Under the pieces are notes generated by a model, which did no database searches, was not told where the DNA came from, and saw only the letters and a list, made by a program, of their open reading frames with translations. A stretch of 64,000 nt of DNA from Kitasatospora sp. MMS16-BH015 (lineage in GTDB: Bacteria > Actinomycetota > Actinomycetes > Streptomycetales > Streptomycetaceae). Where the stretch lies: the NCBI RefSeq assembly GCF_002943525.1, contig NZ_CP025394.1, positions 2,170,001 through 2,234,000 on the forward strand, in the 5' to 3' direction. Made by a program: the position numbers and the translations under genes. Shown here in pieces: positions 28,346 through 37,118 of the stretch; within the stretch, counting starts at the first letter, position 1, and each line of letters opens with the position of its first letter.

Positions 28346-28385
28346 GATCAGCCCTGATCAGCCTCGATCAGGCCTGATCAGCCCC
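28346..28385. repeat. Four tandem 10-bp repeats GATCAGSCYY at the rsmH-ftsL junction
   Basis: GATC starts at 28346, 28356, 28366 and 28376, each within a nearly identical 10-bp unit. The rsmH stop codon lies in the last unit. The period equals one helical turn. Imperfect inverted pairing between units is also possible because TGATCA is self-complementary. Confidence 0.85.
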
Positions 28386-29376
28386 GGGAGGTGCTCCGGT
28401 CCCTGATCCTCTCCGCCACGCGCAGCCGCACGGACGCGGCGCGCCGGTTCTCCTCGATCTCCTCCTCGGTGGGCAGCTCCGCGCCCCGGGTGAGCAGCTT
28501 GAGCCAGGGCTGGTGCTCCTCCGGCACGATCGGCAGCCCGGGCGGGGCGGTGCTGGTGGCCGCCGCGGCGAAGTGCTGCTTCACCAGGCGGTCCTCCAGG
28601 GACTGGAAGGACATCACGGCGATCCGGCCGCCGACGGCCAGCACGTCCAGGGCGGCCGGGATGGCCCGGTCCAGCACCTCCAGCTCGCCGTTGACCTCGA
28701 TCCGCAGCGCCTGGAAGGTCCGCTTGGCCGGGTTGCCGCCGGTCCGCCGGGTGGCGGCCGGGATGGCGTTACGGACCAACTCGACCAGACGCGCGCTGTT
28801 GGTGAACGGTTCCTTCTCGCGCTCGCGCAGGATCACCGAGGCGATCTTCCCGGCGAACCGCTCCTCGCCGTAGAACTTGAGGATCCGGGCCAGCTCGCCG
28901 TGGCTGTAGGTGTTGAGCACGTCGGCGGCGGTCTGGCCCCGGGTCTGGTCCATCCGCATGTCCAGCGGCGCGTCCTGCGCGTAGGCGAAGCCGCGCTCGG
29001 CCTCGTCCAGCTGCATGGAGGAGACGCCGAGGTCGAAGAGGATGCCCTGCACCTTGTCGATGCCAAGACCGGCCAGCACCTGCGGCAGCTCGTCGTAGAC
29101 GGCGTGCACCAGGGTGGCGCGGTCGCCGAACCGGGCCAGCCGCTGACCGGCCAGGCGCAGCGCCGAGGGGTCGCGGTCGGTGGCGATCAGCCGGACCTCG
29201 GGGAACTGGGTGAGCAGCGCCTCGCTGTGGCCGCCGAGGCCCAGCGTGCAGTCGACCACCACCGCGCCGGGCGCGGAGATCGCGGGGGCCAGCGCGTCCA
29301 CGCAGCGCTGGAGCATCACCGAGACGTGCTTGCCGGCCGGGTCTTCGCCGGTCACGGCCGGGTCTTCGGTGCTCAT
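28378..29376 (-). CDS. rsmH: 16S rRNA (cytosine-N4)-methyltransferase RsmH (MraW)
   Basis: A 332-residue SAM-dependent enzyme that methylates N4 of a decoding-site cytosine in 16S rRNA. The SAM motif is [17 protein letters not shown] (about 40), followed by [20 protein letters not shown] and [14 protein letters not shown]. The start at MSTEDP (29376) has only a weak GAAGGG; an in-frame GTG at 29457 would add 27 non-conserved residues. It heads the dcw cluster; no mraZ-like gene is seen upstream. Confidence 0.94.
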   Translation of the reverse strand: MSTEDPAVTGEDPAGKHVSVMLQRCVDALAPAISAPGAVVVDCTLGLGGHSEALLTQFPEVRLIATDRDPSALRLAGQRLARFGDRATLVHAVYDELPQVLAGLGIDKVQGILFDLGVSSMQLDEAERGFAYAQDAPLDMRMDQTRGQTAADVLNTYSHGELARILKFYGEERFAGKIASVILREREKEPFTNSARLVELVRNAIPAATRRTGGNPAKRTFQALRIEVNGELEVLDRAIPAALDVLAVGGRIAVMSFQSLEDRLVKQHFAAAATSTAPPGLPIVPEEHQPWLKLLTRGAELPTEEEIEENRRAASVRLRVAERIRDRSTSRG

Positions 29377-29919
29377 GCGCGGTGGGGCCCTTCGTCGGTC
29401 CGGTGGCGTCCCCGTCAGTGGGTGACCCGGGGATTCGATCGCACCATTCTCGCGCACCGTGGGCCACTCCCCCGCACACCGGCGCCACCGGCCGCACGCC
29501 GCCCGTGGTCCCCGCCCGCTCGCCTGGGGAAGGAGTGGCCGCCCGGCACCGGGGAAGGTGTGTCAGGTGGCGACGGAGCGGGTGGAGGCCACGGGCTGCG
29601 TACGGGCCGCCCGGCGCGCGGTTGACGGGGCGCGGCGGGTGTGCTCCACTGCGCCGCAACTCTATCGCGGCAGGGTGCCGAGTCAATCGTCCGCGACGGC
29701 GCACCACCCGGGCGGAGGTATCCGTTCCCGCAGGTCGCGGCGGTGCGGCCGGTCGAGCCGGCACCCGCCGGGGGGGCCGTGCCACCCGGGGCGCGCGCCG
29801 GACAGACCGGGACAGGCCGGGCATGCGCCGCACGCGCTCCGCTATGTGCTCCATCACACCGGCGAACCAGCCGTCCCCGTCATCACCACGGGGGCCGAAA
29901 TCCTATTAGCGTCAGAGGT
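29377..29919. promoter_or_regulatory. Divergent control region between rsmH (dcw cluster) and carbonic anhydrase
   Basis: A 543-bp gap with no convincing gene on either strand. On the minus strand TTGACT (29681-29686) and TAGAGT (29659-29664), 16 nt apart, form a good promoter that would give rsmH a leader of about 275 nt. On the plus strand TATTAG (29904-29909) lies 10 nt before the carbonic anhydrase ATG. The long leader has no recognisable riboswitch; codon-like translations from it look like antisense or out-of-frame shadow. Confidence 0.55.
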
Positions 29920-30474
29920 ATGACAGTGACCCCCGAGCCGACCCGAGAGTCAGCGCCGAACGCCGCTGCCGACTCCGAGGCCACCCCGGCCATCATCGAC
30001 CGCTTCGTCGCGTCCAACCGCGCCTACGCCGTCACCTTCCAGGACGGCGGCATGGACGCCCGGCCGGTGCAGAAGGTCACCGTGGTGGCCTGCATGGACG
30101 CCCGCCTCGACCTCTTCGCCGCGCTCGGCCTGGAGCTGGGCGACGCGCACGTCATCCGCAACGCCGGCGGGGTCGTCACCGACGACACCATCCGCTCCCT
30201 GACGATCAGCCAGCGCGCACTGGGCACCCGCTCGATCGCGCTGATCCACCACACCGGCTGCGGTCTGCTGGGCCTCACCGAGGACTTCCGCCGGGAGCTG
30301 GAACTGGAGGTCGGCCAGCGCCCGCAGTGGGCGGTGGAATCCTTCGTCGACCTGGACGGCGACGTGCGCCAGTCGATGCAGCGGGTACGGACCTCTCCCT
30401 TCCTGCTGCACACGGACGATGTGCGCGGTTTCGTCTTCGACGTGCACACCGGTCTGCTCCGCGAGATCCACTGA
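29920..30474 (+). CDS. Beta-class carbonic anhydrase
   Basis: A 184-residue zinc enzyme interconverting CO2 and bicarbonate. The zinc ligands are visible in VVACMDARLD (C and the D/R dyad) and ALIHHTGCGLL (H and C), with VIRNAGGVVTDD between, as in short actinobacterial beta-CAs. The ATG lies only 10 nt downstream of a TATTAG -10 element, so the mRNA is probably leaderless or nearly so; the AGAGGT sequence immediately before the ATG is too close for a normal ribosome binding site. Confidence 0.9.
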   Translation: MTVTPEPTRESAPNAAADSEATPAIIDRFVASNRAYAVTFQDGGMDARPVQKVTVVACMDARLDLFAALGLELGDAHVIRNAGGVVTDDTIRSLTISQRALGTRSIALIHHTGCGLLGLTEDFRRELELEVGQRPQWAVESFVDLDGDVRQSMQRVRTSPFLLHTDDVRGFVFDVHTGLLREIH

Positions 30475-30697
30475 GTGGAACCCCCGGCCCCTCTCCGGCG
30501 TCCTGTCCGCTGACCGATCGGGAATCCGGCACGGGTCATTCGTCCGGGTGACTTTCCCCCACCTGACGGGGGACAATGCGCGGGCAGGCGCGCCCCGTAC
30601 CACCTGGGGCGGCCTGGCCGCGTGCCGGACGGCCGCGTCATCGGGGTGGACCGGACCCATCACGGGGGAGCCGGGGACAGAGGCTGGGAGCACAAGC

Positions 30698-31711
30698 GTG
30701 ACGACGTTCAACGGACAGACCGCCGCCGGACCGGGCGGCGCCGCTGCCCGCCCCACCGGGCTGCACGAGCTGAATGCGGTGGTCGAGCGCGTCCGGGCCT
30801 CGGTGGAGAGCGTCATCGAGGGCAAGCCGGAGGCCGTCCGGATCGCGCTGACCGTGCTGCTGGCCGAGGGCCACCTGCTGCTGGAGGACGTGCCCGGGGT
30901 GGGCAAGACCATGCTCGCCAAGGCGCTGGCCAAGTCGGTGGACTGCACCGTGCGCCGGATCCAGTTCACCCCCGACCTGCTGCCCTCCGACGTCACCGGC
31001 ACCAGCGTCTTCGACCAGAACCGCCGCGACTTCGAGTTCCGCCCCGGCGCGATCTTCGCCCAGATCGTGGTCGGCGACGAGATCAACCGCGCCTCGCCGA
31101 AGACCCAGTCCGCCCTCCTGGAGTCGATGGAGGAGCGCCAGGTCACCGTCGACGGCACCAGCTACGAGCTGCCCTCGCCGTTCATGGTGATCGCCACCCA
31201 GAACCCGGTGGAGATGGAGGGCACCTACTCCCTCCCCGAGGCCCAGCGCGACCGCTTCATGGCCCGGATCTCCATCGGCTACCCGAGCACCGAGGCCGAG
31301 TACCGGATGCTCGACCTGCACGGCGGCGCCAACCCGCTGGACGACCTCACCCCGGTCGCCCACGCCCACGACATCCTCAAGCTGATCGAGGTCGTGCGCA
31401 CCGTGCACGTGGCCGAGCCGGTCCGCCGGTACGCCGTCGAACTGGTCGCCGCCACCCGCACCTCCCCCGAGCTGCGCCTGGGCGCCTCCCCCCGCGCCAC
31501 CCTGCACCTGGTCCGCGCGGCCCGCGCCGCCGCCGCCCTGGACGGGCGCGAGTACGTGCTGCCCGACGACATCCAGGCGCTGGCCGTGCCGGTGCTCGCG
31601 CACCGCCTGCTGCCCACCGCCGAGACCCAGCTGGGCCGCCGCTCCACCGAGCAGATCGTCCAGGACCTGATCGCCCGGCTGCCGATCCCCCGCCCGCAGG
31701 GGCGGGCGTGA
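30698..31711 (+). CDS. MoxR-type AAA+ ATPase
   Basis: A 337-residue AAA+ chaperone-like ATPase. Walker A is DVPGVGKTMLAKALAKS (about 65), Walker B is VVGDEINRASPKTQSALLE, sensor I is VIATQNPVEMEGTYSLPEAQ, and an arginine finger/lid segment follows. MoxR proteins act with the DUF58 and transglutaminase partners encoded next. The GTG start is preceded by GGGAG. Its last bases overlap the GTG of the DUF58 gene. Confidence 0.93.
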   Translation: MTTFNGQTAAGPGGAAARPTGLHELNAVVERVRASVESVIEGKPEAVRIALTVLLAEGHLLLEDVPGVGKTMLAKALAKSVDCTVRRIQFTPDLLPSDVTGTSVFDQNRRDFEFRPGAIFAQIVVGDEINRASPKTQSALLESMEERQVTVDGTSYELPSPFMVIATQNPVEMEGTYSLPEAQRDRFMARISIGYPSTEAEYRMLDLHGGANPLDDLTPVAHAHDILKLIEVVRTVHVAEPVRRYAVELVAATRTSPELRLGASPRATLHLVRAARAAAALDGREYVLPDDIQALAVPVLAHRLLPTAETQLGRRSTEQIVQDLIARLPIPRPQGRA

Positions 31712-33081
31712 CGGGGCGGCCGCACCGGCAGACCCCGCAGCAGCAGACCCCCCGCCGGCAGGACGGGCACGAGCAGCTCTCCGGCCTCCGCGAGGGCCTG
31801 CGCGGCCTCACCACCCGGGGCCGCGCCTTCCTCGCGGCCGGCGTCACCGCCGTGCTCTGCGCGTACGTCTTCGGGCAGGACGCGCTGCTCCAGGTCGGCA
31901 TGCTGCTGGCCGCCCTGCCGCTGGCCGCCGCCCTCCTGCTGCTGCGCACCCGCTACCGGGTCGCCTCCGGCCGCCGGCTCACCCCGCACCGGGCCGCCGC
32001 CGGCCAGGAGGCCCGGGTGCACCTGCGGCTGGACAACGTCTCCCGGGTGCCCACCGGCCTGCTGCTGCTCGAGGACAAGGTGCCGTACGTGCTCGGCCCG
32101 CGCCCGCGCTTCGTGCTGGACCGGGTCGAGCCGCGCGGCCACCGCGAGGTCTCCTACCGGGTCCGCTCCGACCTGCGCGGGCGCTACCCGCTCGGGCCGC
32201 TCCAGCTGCGGGTGGCCGACCCCTTCGGCATGTGCGAGCTGACCCGGGCGTTCAGCGCCGCCGACGTGCTCACCGTGGTGCCGCAGGTGCAGGCCCTGCC
32301 GCCGGTGCGGCTGCCCGGCGAGTCGGTCGGCCACGGCGAGAGCAACAACCGCACCCTCGCGCTGGCCGGGGACGACGACGTCATCCCCCGCGAGTACCGG
32401 CACGGCGACGACCTGCGCCGGGTGCACTGGAAGTCCACCGCCCGCTACGGCGAGCTGATGGTGCGCCGGGAGGAGCAGCCGCTGCGCGCCCGCGCCACCG
32501 TGCTGCTGGACACCCGCGAGATCGCCCACCGGGGCAGCGGCCCCGCCTCCTCCTTCGAATGGGCCGTCAGCTGCGCCGCCTCGATCGGCACCCACCTGCT
32601 GGAGCGCGGCTACCAGACCCGGCTGCTGACCGACACCGGCCTGGCCGTGCCCGGCCCCGAGGCCGGCGGCGCGGGCACCCCCGCCGAATCCGCCGGCCTG
32701 CTGCTCGACGCGCTGGCCGTGGTGCAGCACTCCGACGGCGGCGGCCTCGGCCGCGCCGAGGAGGTGCTGCGCCTCGGCGGCGAGGGCCTGCTGGTCGCCG
32801 TGCTCGGCGAGGTGGACGAGGAGCAGCTGGAGCGGCTGGTCCGGCTGCGCCGCCGGGCCGACAGCGCCGTGGCGCTGCTGCTCGACACCGCCAGCTGGTC
32901 CGGGCTCACCATCCTCCAGGGCCTCCAGACCGAGCGCCGGTCCTCCGCCGCCGAGCAGCGGCTGCGCGAGGCCGGCTGGACGGTGCTGCCCGCCCGGGCC
33001 GGCGATTCGCTGCCCGCCCTCTGGCGCCTCGCCGACCGCACCGCCCAGGCCGCCCCCTACCGGAACGAGGTCGGCTCGTGA
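31708..33081 (+). CDS. DUF58 (von Willebrand-like) membrane-anchored protein
   Basis: A 457-residue protein with two closely spaced membrane segments (about 42-80), a beta-rich middle region and the DUF58 signature DDDVIPREYRHGDDLRRVHW (about 215-240). A vWA-like alpha/beta region follows. It is the usual partner of MoxR ATPases. Both ends overlap neighbours by 4 nt (GTGA). Confidence 0.92.
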   Translation: MTGRPHRQTPQQQTPRRQDGHEQLSGLREGLRGLTTRGRAFLAAGVTAVLCAYVFGQDALLQVGMLLAALPLAAALLLLRTRYRVASGRRLTPHRAAAGQEARVHLRLDNVSRVPTGLLLLEDKVPYVLGPRPRFVLDRVEPRGHREVSYRVRSDLRGRYPLGPLQLRVADPFGMCELTRAFSAADVLTVVPQVQALPPVRLPGESVGHGESNNRTLALAGDDDVIPREYRHGDDLRRVHWKSTARYGELMVRREEQPLRARATVLLDTREIAHRGSGPASSFEWAVSCAASIGTHLLERGYQTRLLTDTGLAVPGPEAGGAGTPAESAGLLLDALAVVQHSDGGGLGRAEEVLRLGGEGLLVAVLGEVDEEQLERLVRLRRRADSAVALLLDTASWSGLTILQGLQTERRSSAAEQRLREAGWTVLPARAGDSLPALWRLADRTAQAAPYRNEVGS

Positions 33082-35471
33082 CCACCCGCGCCAAGTTGAC
33101 CCTGTACTCGGCGCTGGCCTCCGCCCTCGCCGCCCTCTGCCTCACCCCGCTGCTGCACCCGGCCGGCTGGGTCGGCCAGGCGATGTTCCTGATCGCCGTC
33201 TCCGCCGGGGCCGGCGCCGGGCTGCGCCGACTGGCGCTGCCCCGCCCGCTCACCGTGCTGGCCCAGCTGGTGGTGGTGGTCTACGCGCTGCTGCTGACCA
33301 GCGTGGCCTCCTCGATGGCGTACGGGCTGCTGCCCGGCACCCGCGCCGTGCAGGCGGTCAATGACCTGCTGGTCGAGGCCGGGCAGGACATCCGCGAGTA
33401 CGCCATCCCGGCCCCCGCCCACCCGGGCCTGGAGCTGATGCTGGCCGGCTCGGTCGCGCTGATCGCCGTGGCGGTGGACGCGCTGGCCGTCACCTACCGC
33501 CGGGCCGCCGTGGCCGGCCTGCCGCTGCTGGCCCTCTACTCGGTGGGCACCGGGCTGACCGGGGGCGGCGGGGCCTGGTTCTGGTTCCTGCTGGCTGCCT
33601 TCGGCTACCTGCTGCTGCTCTTCGCCGAGGGCCAGGACCGGCTCTCCCGCTGGGGCCGGGTCTTCCACGGCTCCGGCGCCCAGGGCGGCACCCTCTCGCA
33701 CAGTGGCCACCGGATCGGCCTGCTGGCCCTGGTCTGCGCCCTGGTGCTGCCGGTCTTCGTGCCCAGCGGCGGCCTCGGCCTGGTGGACGGCAGCGGCCTG
33801 GGCAACGGCCCCGGCAAGGGCAACGGGCTCGGGCTGACCTCGCTCAACCCGGTGGTCAACCTCTCCAGCAGCCTCAACCTGCCGAGCCCGGTGGAGCTCT
33901 TCACCTACCAGACCGACTCGCCCGAAGCCGCCCAGATGTACATGCGCACGGCGGCCCTGGACACCTTCGACGGCCGGCAGTGGAGCGCCTCCAAGCAGCC
34001 GCTGACGGACGTGCCGGAGACGCTGCCGGCGGTGCCCGGCCTGGGCGACGCCATCCCGCGCAGCTCGGTCGGCACCCAGGTCACCACCACCGACAAGCTC
34101 GACCTCCAGTGGCTGCCGATGCCCTACCCGGCCACCCGGGTCCGGGTGCCCGGCTCCTGGCAGTTCGAGCCGACCAACCGCGAGCTGGTCAAGAACCAGA
34201 GCCACAAGCTGCTCGGCATCAGCTACGCCGTGACCAGCCAGGACCTCCAGCCCACCCCGGACCAGCTCCGGCACGCCCCGGCCCCGCCGGCCGCCGTCCT
34301 GGGCCGCTACCTCGAACTGCCGCCGGACCTGCCGGCCGAGGTGAAGGCCACGGCGCAGCGGATGACGCGGGACAAGCACACCGCGTACGACCAGGCGGTG
34401 GCGCTGCAGGACTGGTTCACCGGCCCCGAGTTCCAGTACAGCCTCAAGCTGTCGGACCGGTCGGACAACATGGGCAACGACGCCATCCTGCGCTTCCTCA
34501 GCGACAAGACCGGCTTCTGCGTGCACTTCGCCGGGACGATGGCCGCGATGGCCCGCAGCCTGGGCATCCCGGCCCGGGTCGCGATCGGCTTCGCCCCCGG
34601 CAAGGACCTGGGCGACGGCAGGTACCTGGAGCGCAGCGAGGACTACCACGCCTGGCCCGAGCTGTACTTCGAGGGCGCCGGCTGGCTGCGGTTCGAGCCC
34701 ACCCCGCGGCGCGGCTCGACCCCCGCCTACACCCACGAGCAGGCCGCCCCGGCCCCGTCCGCCTCCAGCGCCGCCCCCAGCAGCGCCGCGAGCGACCAGG
34801 CCGGCGCCCGCCCCAGTTCCAGCAGCAGCTGCGCCGCCCGCGCGCACCAGCTCGACGACTGCGGCAACGAGAAGCCCGCCGTGATCGTCGCCCCGCACCA
34901 CACCCCGTGGTTCCTCACCTGGCAGGCGCTCGCCGTGCTGGGCCTGGTGCTGCTGCTGGCGGCGCTGGTCTGCGGGCCGATGCTCTGGCGCCTGCGGCTG
35001 CGCCGTCGCAGGCTCGGCGGCGGCCGCCACCTGCCGGGGGCGCCGCAGCTCACCGAGGCCCAGGTGCTGGCCGCCTGGGAGGAGCTGATCGACTCCGCCT
35101 GGGACCTGGGCATCCCGCCGGACGAGGCGGCCACCCCGCGCCGCACCGTCCAGCGCCTGGCCGAGGCCGGGCACCTGGACGAGGGCGCCCGGGCCGCCGC
35201 CGGACGGGTGGCGCTGGCCACCGAACGGGTGCTGTACGCGGACGCCCCGGCCCCGCAGGCGCCGCTCGGTGCCGACGTCCGGCAGGCCACCGAGGCCCTC
35301 CGGCAGGCGGCGGGCCGCCGCACCCGGGCCCGGGCCACCATGCTCCCGGCCTCCTCGGCCCGCCTGCGCCGCCGCTGGGCCGACGCGCTGGCCGCCCGCC
35401 AGGACGCCGCCCGGGCCCGCCTGCGCGGCCGGGTCGAACGGGCCACCGCCCGCTTCCGCCGCCGGGGCTGA
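33078..35471 (+). CDS. Membrane protein with transglutaminase-like domain (DUF3488/DUF4129 type)
   Basis: A 797-residue protein. The N-terminal third has about seven membrane segments (DUF3488-like). An extracytoplasmic transglutaminase-like domain follows (about 420-560) with the catalytic triad region KTGFCVHFAGTMAAMARSLG (Cys), DYHAWPELYF (His) and FEPTP. After a Pro/Ala/Ser linker a further membrane segment (about 615-640) precedes a cytoplasmic DUF4129-like C-terminus. The MoxR-DUF58-transglutaminase operon is widespread in actinobacteria; it is suspected to act on envelope proteins. Confidence 0.92.
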   Translation: MTTRAKLTLYSALASALAALCLTPLLHPAGWVGQAMFLIAVSAGAGAGLRRLALPRPLTVLAQLVVVVYALLLTSVASSMAYGLLPGTRAVQAVNDLLVEAGQDIREYAIPAPAHPGLELMLAGSVALIAVAVDALAVTYRRAAVAGLPLLALYSVGTGLTGGGGAWFWFLLAAFGYLLLLFAEGQDRLSRWGRVFHGSGAQGGTLSHSGHRIGLLALVCALVLPVFVPSGGLGLVDGSGLGNGPGKGNGLGLTSLNPVVNLSSSLNLPSPVELFTYQTDSPEAAQMYMRTAALDTFDGRQWSASKQPLTDVPETLPAVPGLGDAIPRSSVGTQVTTTDKLDLQWLPMPYPATRVRVPGSWQFEPTNRELVKNQSHKLLGISYAVTSQDLQPTPDQLRHAPAPPAAVLGRYLELPPDLPAEVKATAQRMTRDKHTAYDQAVALQDWFTGPEFQYSLKLSDRSDNMGNDAILRFLSDKTGFCVHFAGTMAAMARSLGIPARVAIGFAPGKDLGDGRYLERSEDYHAWPELYFEGAGWLRFEPTPRRGSTPAYTHEQAAPAPSASSAAPSSAASDQAGARPSSSSSCAARAHQLDDCGNEKPAVIVAPHHTPWFLTWQALAVLGLVLLLAALVCGPMLWRLRLRRRRLGGGRHLPGAPQLTEAQVLAAWEELIDSAWDLGIPPDEAATPRRTVQRLAEAGHLDEGARAAAGRVALATERVLYADAPAPQAPLGADVRQATEALRQAAGRRTRARATMLPASSARLRRRWADALAARQDAARARLRGRVERATARFRRRG

Positions 35472-35497
35472 GGCGGCCCCGGCACCCGAGCACGCGA

Positions 35498-35529
35498 GAG
35501 GGCGGGCAGTCCACGGACTGCCCGCCCTC
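35498..35529. terminator. Perfect hairpin terminator, bidirectional
   Basis: 15-bp perfect arms (35498-35512 and 35515-35529) with a 2-nt loop lie between the converging transglutaminase and DUF3040 genes. Confidence 0.85.
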
Positions 35530-35550
35530 TTCGGTAGGTCTCCGTACCGG

Positions 35551-35934
35551 TCACATACCGTCGTGTTCGTCCCGGCGGCGTTGCCAGCGCTGTTCCATCC
35601 GGTCCATCACACCGGCCTTTCGTCGCGGCGGCGAGGTCGGCTTCGGACCTGCCCCCTGCCCGACCGGGCCACGCCTCCAGCCTGTGACGGCGAGGACCGC
35701 GCAGCCCAGCATCACCAGGAACCCGACGACGCTCACCCAGATGAGCTGGGCGACCATGCCCCCCATCAGGAGGCCGATGCCCACCACGAACCCTGCGGCG
35801 GCCTGGTAGACCCTCCGACGGGTGTAGGTGCGCAGCCCGGTTCCCTCAAGCGCTGACGCGAACTTGGGATCTTCGGCGTACAGCGCTCGCTCCATCTGCT
35901 CGAGCAGTCGCTGCTCGTGCTCCGAGAGCGGCAC
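35551..35934 (-). CDS. DUF3040 small membrane protein
   Basis: A 127-residue protein beginning MPLSEHEQRLLEQMERALY, the hallmark of DUF3040, followed by two membrane segments (about 43-62 and 66-86) and a basic C-terminal tail. It is common in mycelial actinobacteria, usually near dcw genes; the function is unknown. Confidence 0.92.
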   Translation of the reverse strand: MPLSEHEQRLLEQMERALYAEDPKFASALEGTGLRTYTRRRVYQAAAGFVVGIGLLMGGMVAQLIWVSVVGFLVMLGCAVLAVTGWRRGPVGQGAGPKPTSPPRRKAGVMDRMEQRWQRRRDEHDGM

Positions 35935-36263
35935 GGAGTCCTCCTACTCGTCGGTCGCGGGGCAACCAGTCCACCCCTGGCCCGGCCTTGTGTGGTCCAT
36001 ATGCCCCATGCGTCTGGCTGTCATGCTTTCCGGCTTTACCCAGATCATACGGTCCTCCGGGCCGGTTCGGAGTGGTCGAACCGGCGTGGCCCGGGCCACG
36101 TCACCGTGGTGTCCCGCACCGTGCCCAACGCCGGGGGGGCCGGACAAGTGCCCGAGACCCCGGAACCAATCCGCGGCCCTGCTCAGGCCGGTCCTCCGGG
36201 GATAGCTCGGGGCCTCGCTCAGGCCCTCGCACGGGCCTGGCTCAGGCCTGGCTCAGGCCTGGC
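35935..36263. other. 329-bp gap without a gene
   Basis: No convincing coding frame is visible. On the minus strand a TATGAT -10-like hexamer occurs near 36046-36051 without a clear -35; it could serve the DUF3040 gene. The left half is GC-poor for this genome. The right edge (about 36205-36266) is a degenerate array of GGCCTSGCTCA units that continues into the adjacent methyltransferase stop. Confidence 0.5.
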
Positions 36264-36266
36264 TCA
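36234..36266. repeat. Three perfect 11-bp tandem repeats GGCCTGGCTCA
   Basis: Units at 36234-36244, 36245-36255 and 36256-36266 are identical, with degenerate copies just to the left. The last unit supplies the stop codon of the minus-strand methyltransferase gene, so copy-number change would alter only its 3' untranslated region. Confidence 0.85.
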
Positions 36267-37016
36267 GGTCAGCGAGGCGAGCAGGTGCAACTGGGTGGCG
36301 ACGGCGTGGAACGCGGGCTGCTCGGCGGCCGCCTGCTCCAGTCGGAGCAGGGCCTCCACCGCCCCGGGCTCGGTGTCCACCAGCACCCCGGGCACCAGGT
36401 CGGCGAAGACCCGCACCCCGTGCACCGACTCCACCCGCAGCCCGGCCGCCTCGGCCAGCCCGCCGAGCTCCTCGGCGGTGAACCGGCGCGGCATCGGGTC
36501 GCCCTCGCCCCAGCGGCCGTCCGCCGCCTCCAGCACGGCCTTGGCCTCGTTGAAGTGCCCGGCCAGCGCCCGGGCCAGCACGGCCCCGTTCCGGTTGGCC
36601 GCCAGCAGGCTGATCAGCCCGCCCTTCCTCAGCGTGCCGGCCAGGTGGCCCAGCGCCTCGGCCGGGTCGTCCACGACCTCCAGCACGCCGTGGCAGAGCA
36701 CCGCGTCCACCGCCCCGGGGTTGACCACCTCGGGCAGCGTCTGGGTGTCCCCCTGCACCGCCCGCACCAGGTCGGTGACGCCGGCCTCCGCGGCCCGCCG
36801 CTCCAGCGCGAACAGCGCGTCCGGGCTCGGGTCCACCACCGTCACCCGGTGCCCCAACCGGGCCACCGGCACGGCGAAGTTGCCCGTCCCGCCCCCGGTG
36901 TCCAGGACGTCCAGCACCGGCTGGTCCAACTCGGCGGCCCGCCTGCTCAACGCCGCGGCCACCACCTCCCACACCACAGCCGTACGCAGGGCACTGCGGG
37001 GACGCGTCGGGTACAA
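36264..37016 (-). CDS. Class I SAM-dependent methyltransferase
   Basis: A 250-residue protein with the SAM-binding motif LDVLDTGGGTGNFAVPVA (about 38), acidic motif II VTVVDPSPDALFAL, and motif IV VDAVLCHGVLEVVDDP. The C-terminal domain is helical. The likely start is a TTG preceded by GAGGAG at 7 nt. The substrate is unknown; similar proteins sit in this position in streptomycetes without a defined role. Confidence 0.85.
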   Translation of the reverse strand: MYPTRPRSALRTAVVWEVVAAALSRRAAELDQPVLDVLDTGGGTGNFAVPVARLGHRVTVVDPSPDALFALERRAAEAGVTDLVRAVQGDTQTLPEVVNPGAVDAVLCHGVLEVVDDPAEALGHLAGTLRKGGLISLLAANRNGAVLARALAGHFNEAKAVLEAADGRWGEGDPMPRRFTAEELGGLAEAAGLRVESVHGVRVFADLVPGVLVDTEPGAVEALLRLEQAAAEQPAFHAVATQLHLLASLT

Positions 37017-37118
37017 GGCAGCAGCTCCTCGCCACAGAAGGAACAGAAGGAAGTGATCACAGCGATTCCCCCCAACCCTAGACCGGAACCCGCCCCGCCC
37101 CCTAAGCGCCGGGGGTAC

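Noticed and set aside
29377-29919. An mraZ or other gene upstream of rsmH
   Set aside because: No frame gives a recognisable protein; candidate frames are Arg/Pro-rich shadows without ribosome binding sites.
36205-36266. CRISPR-like array
   Set aside because: The 11-bp units are contiguous tandem repeats without spacers.
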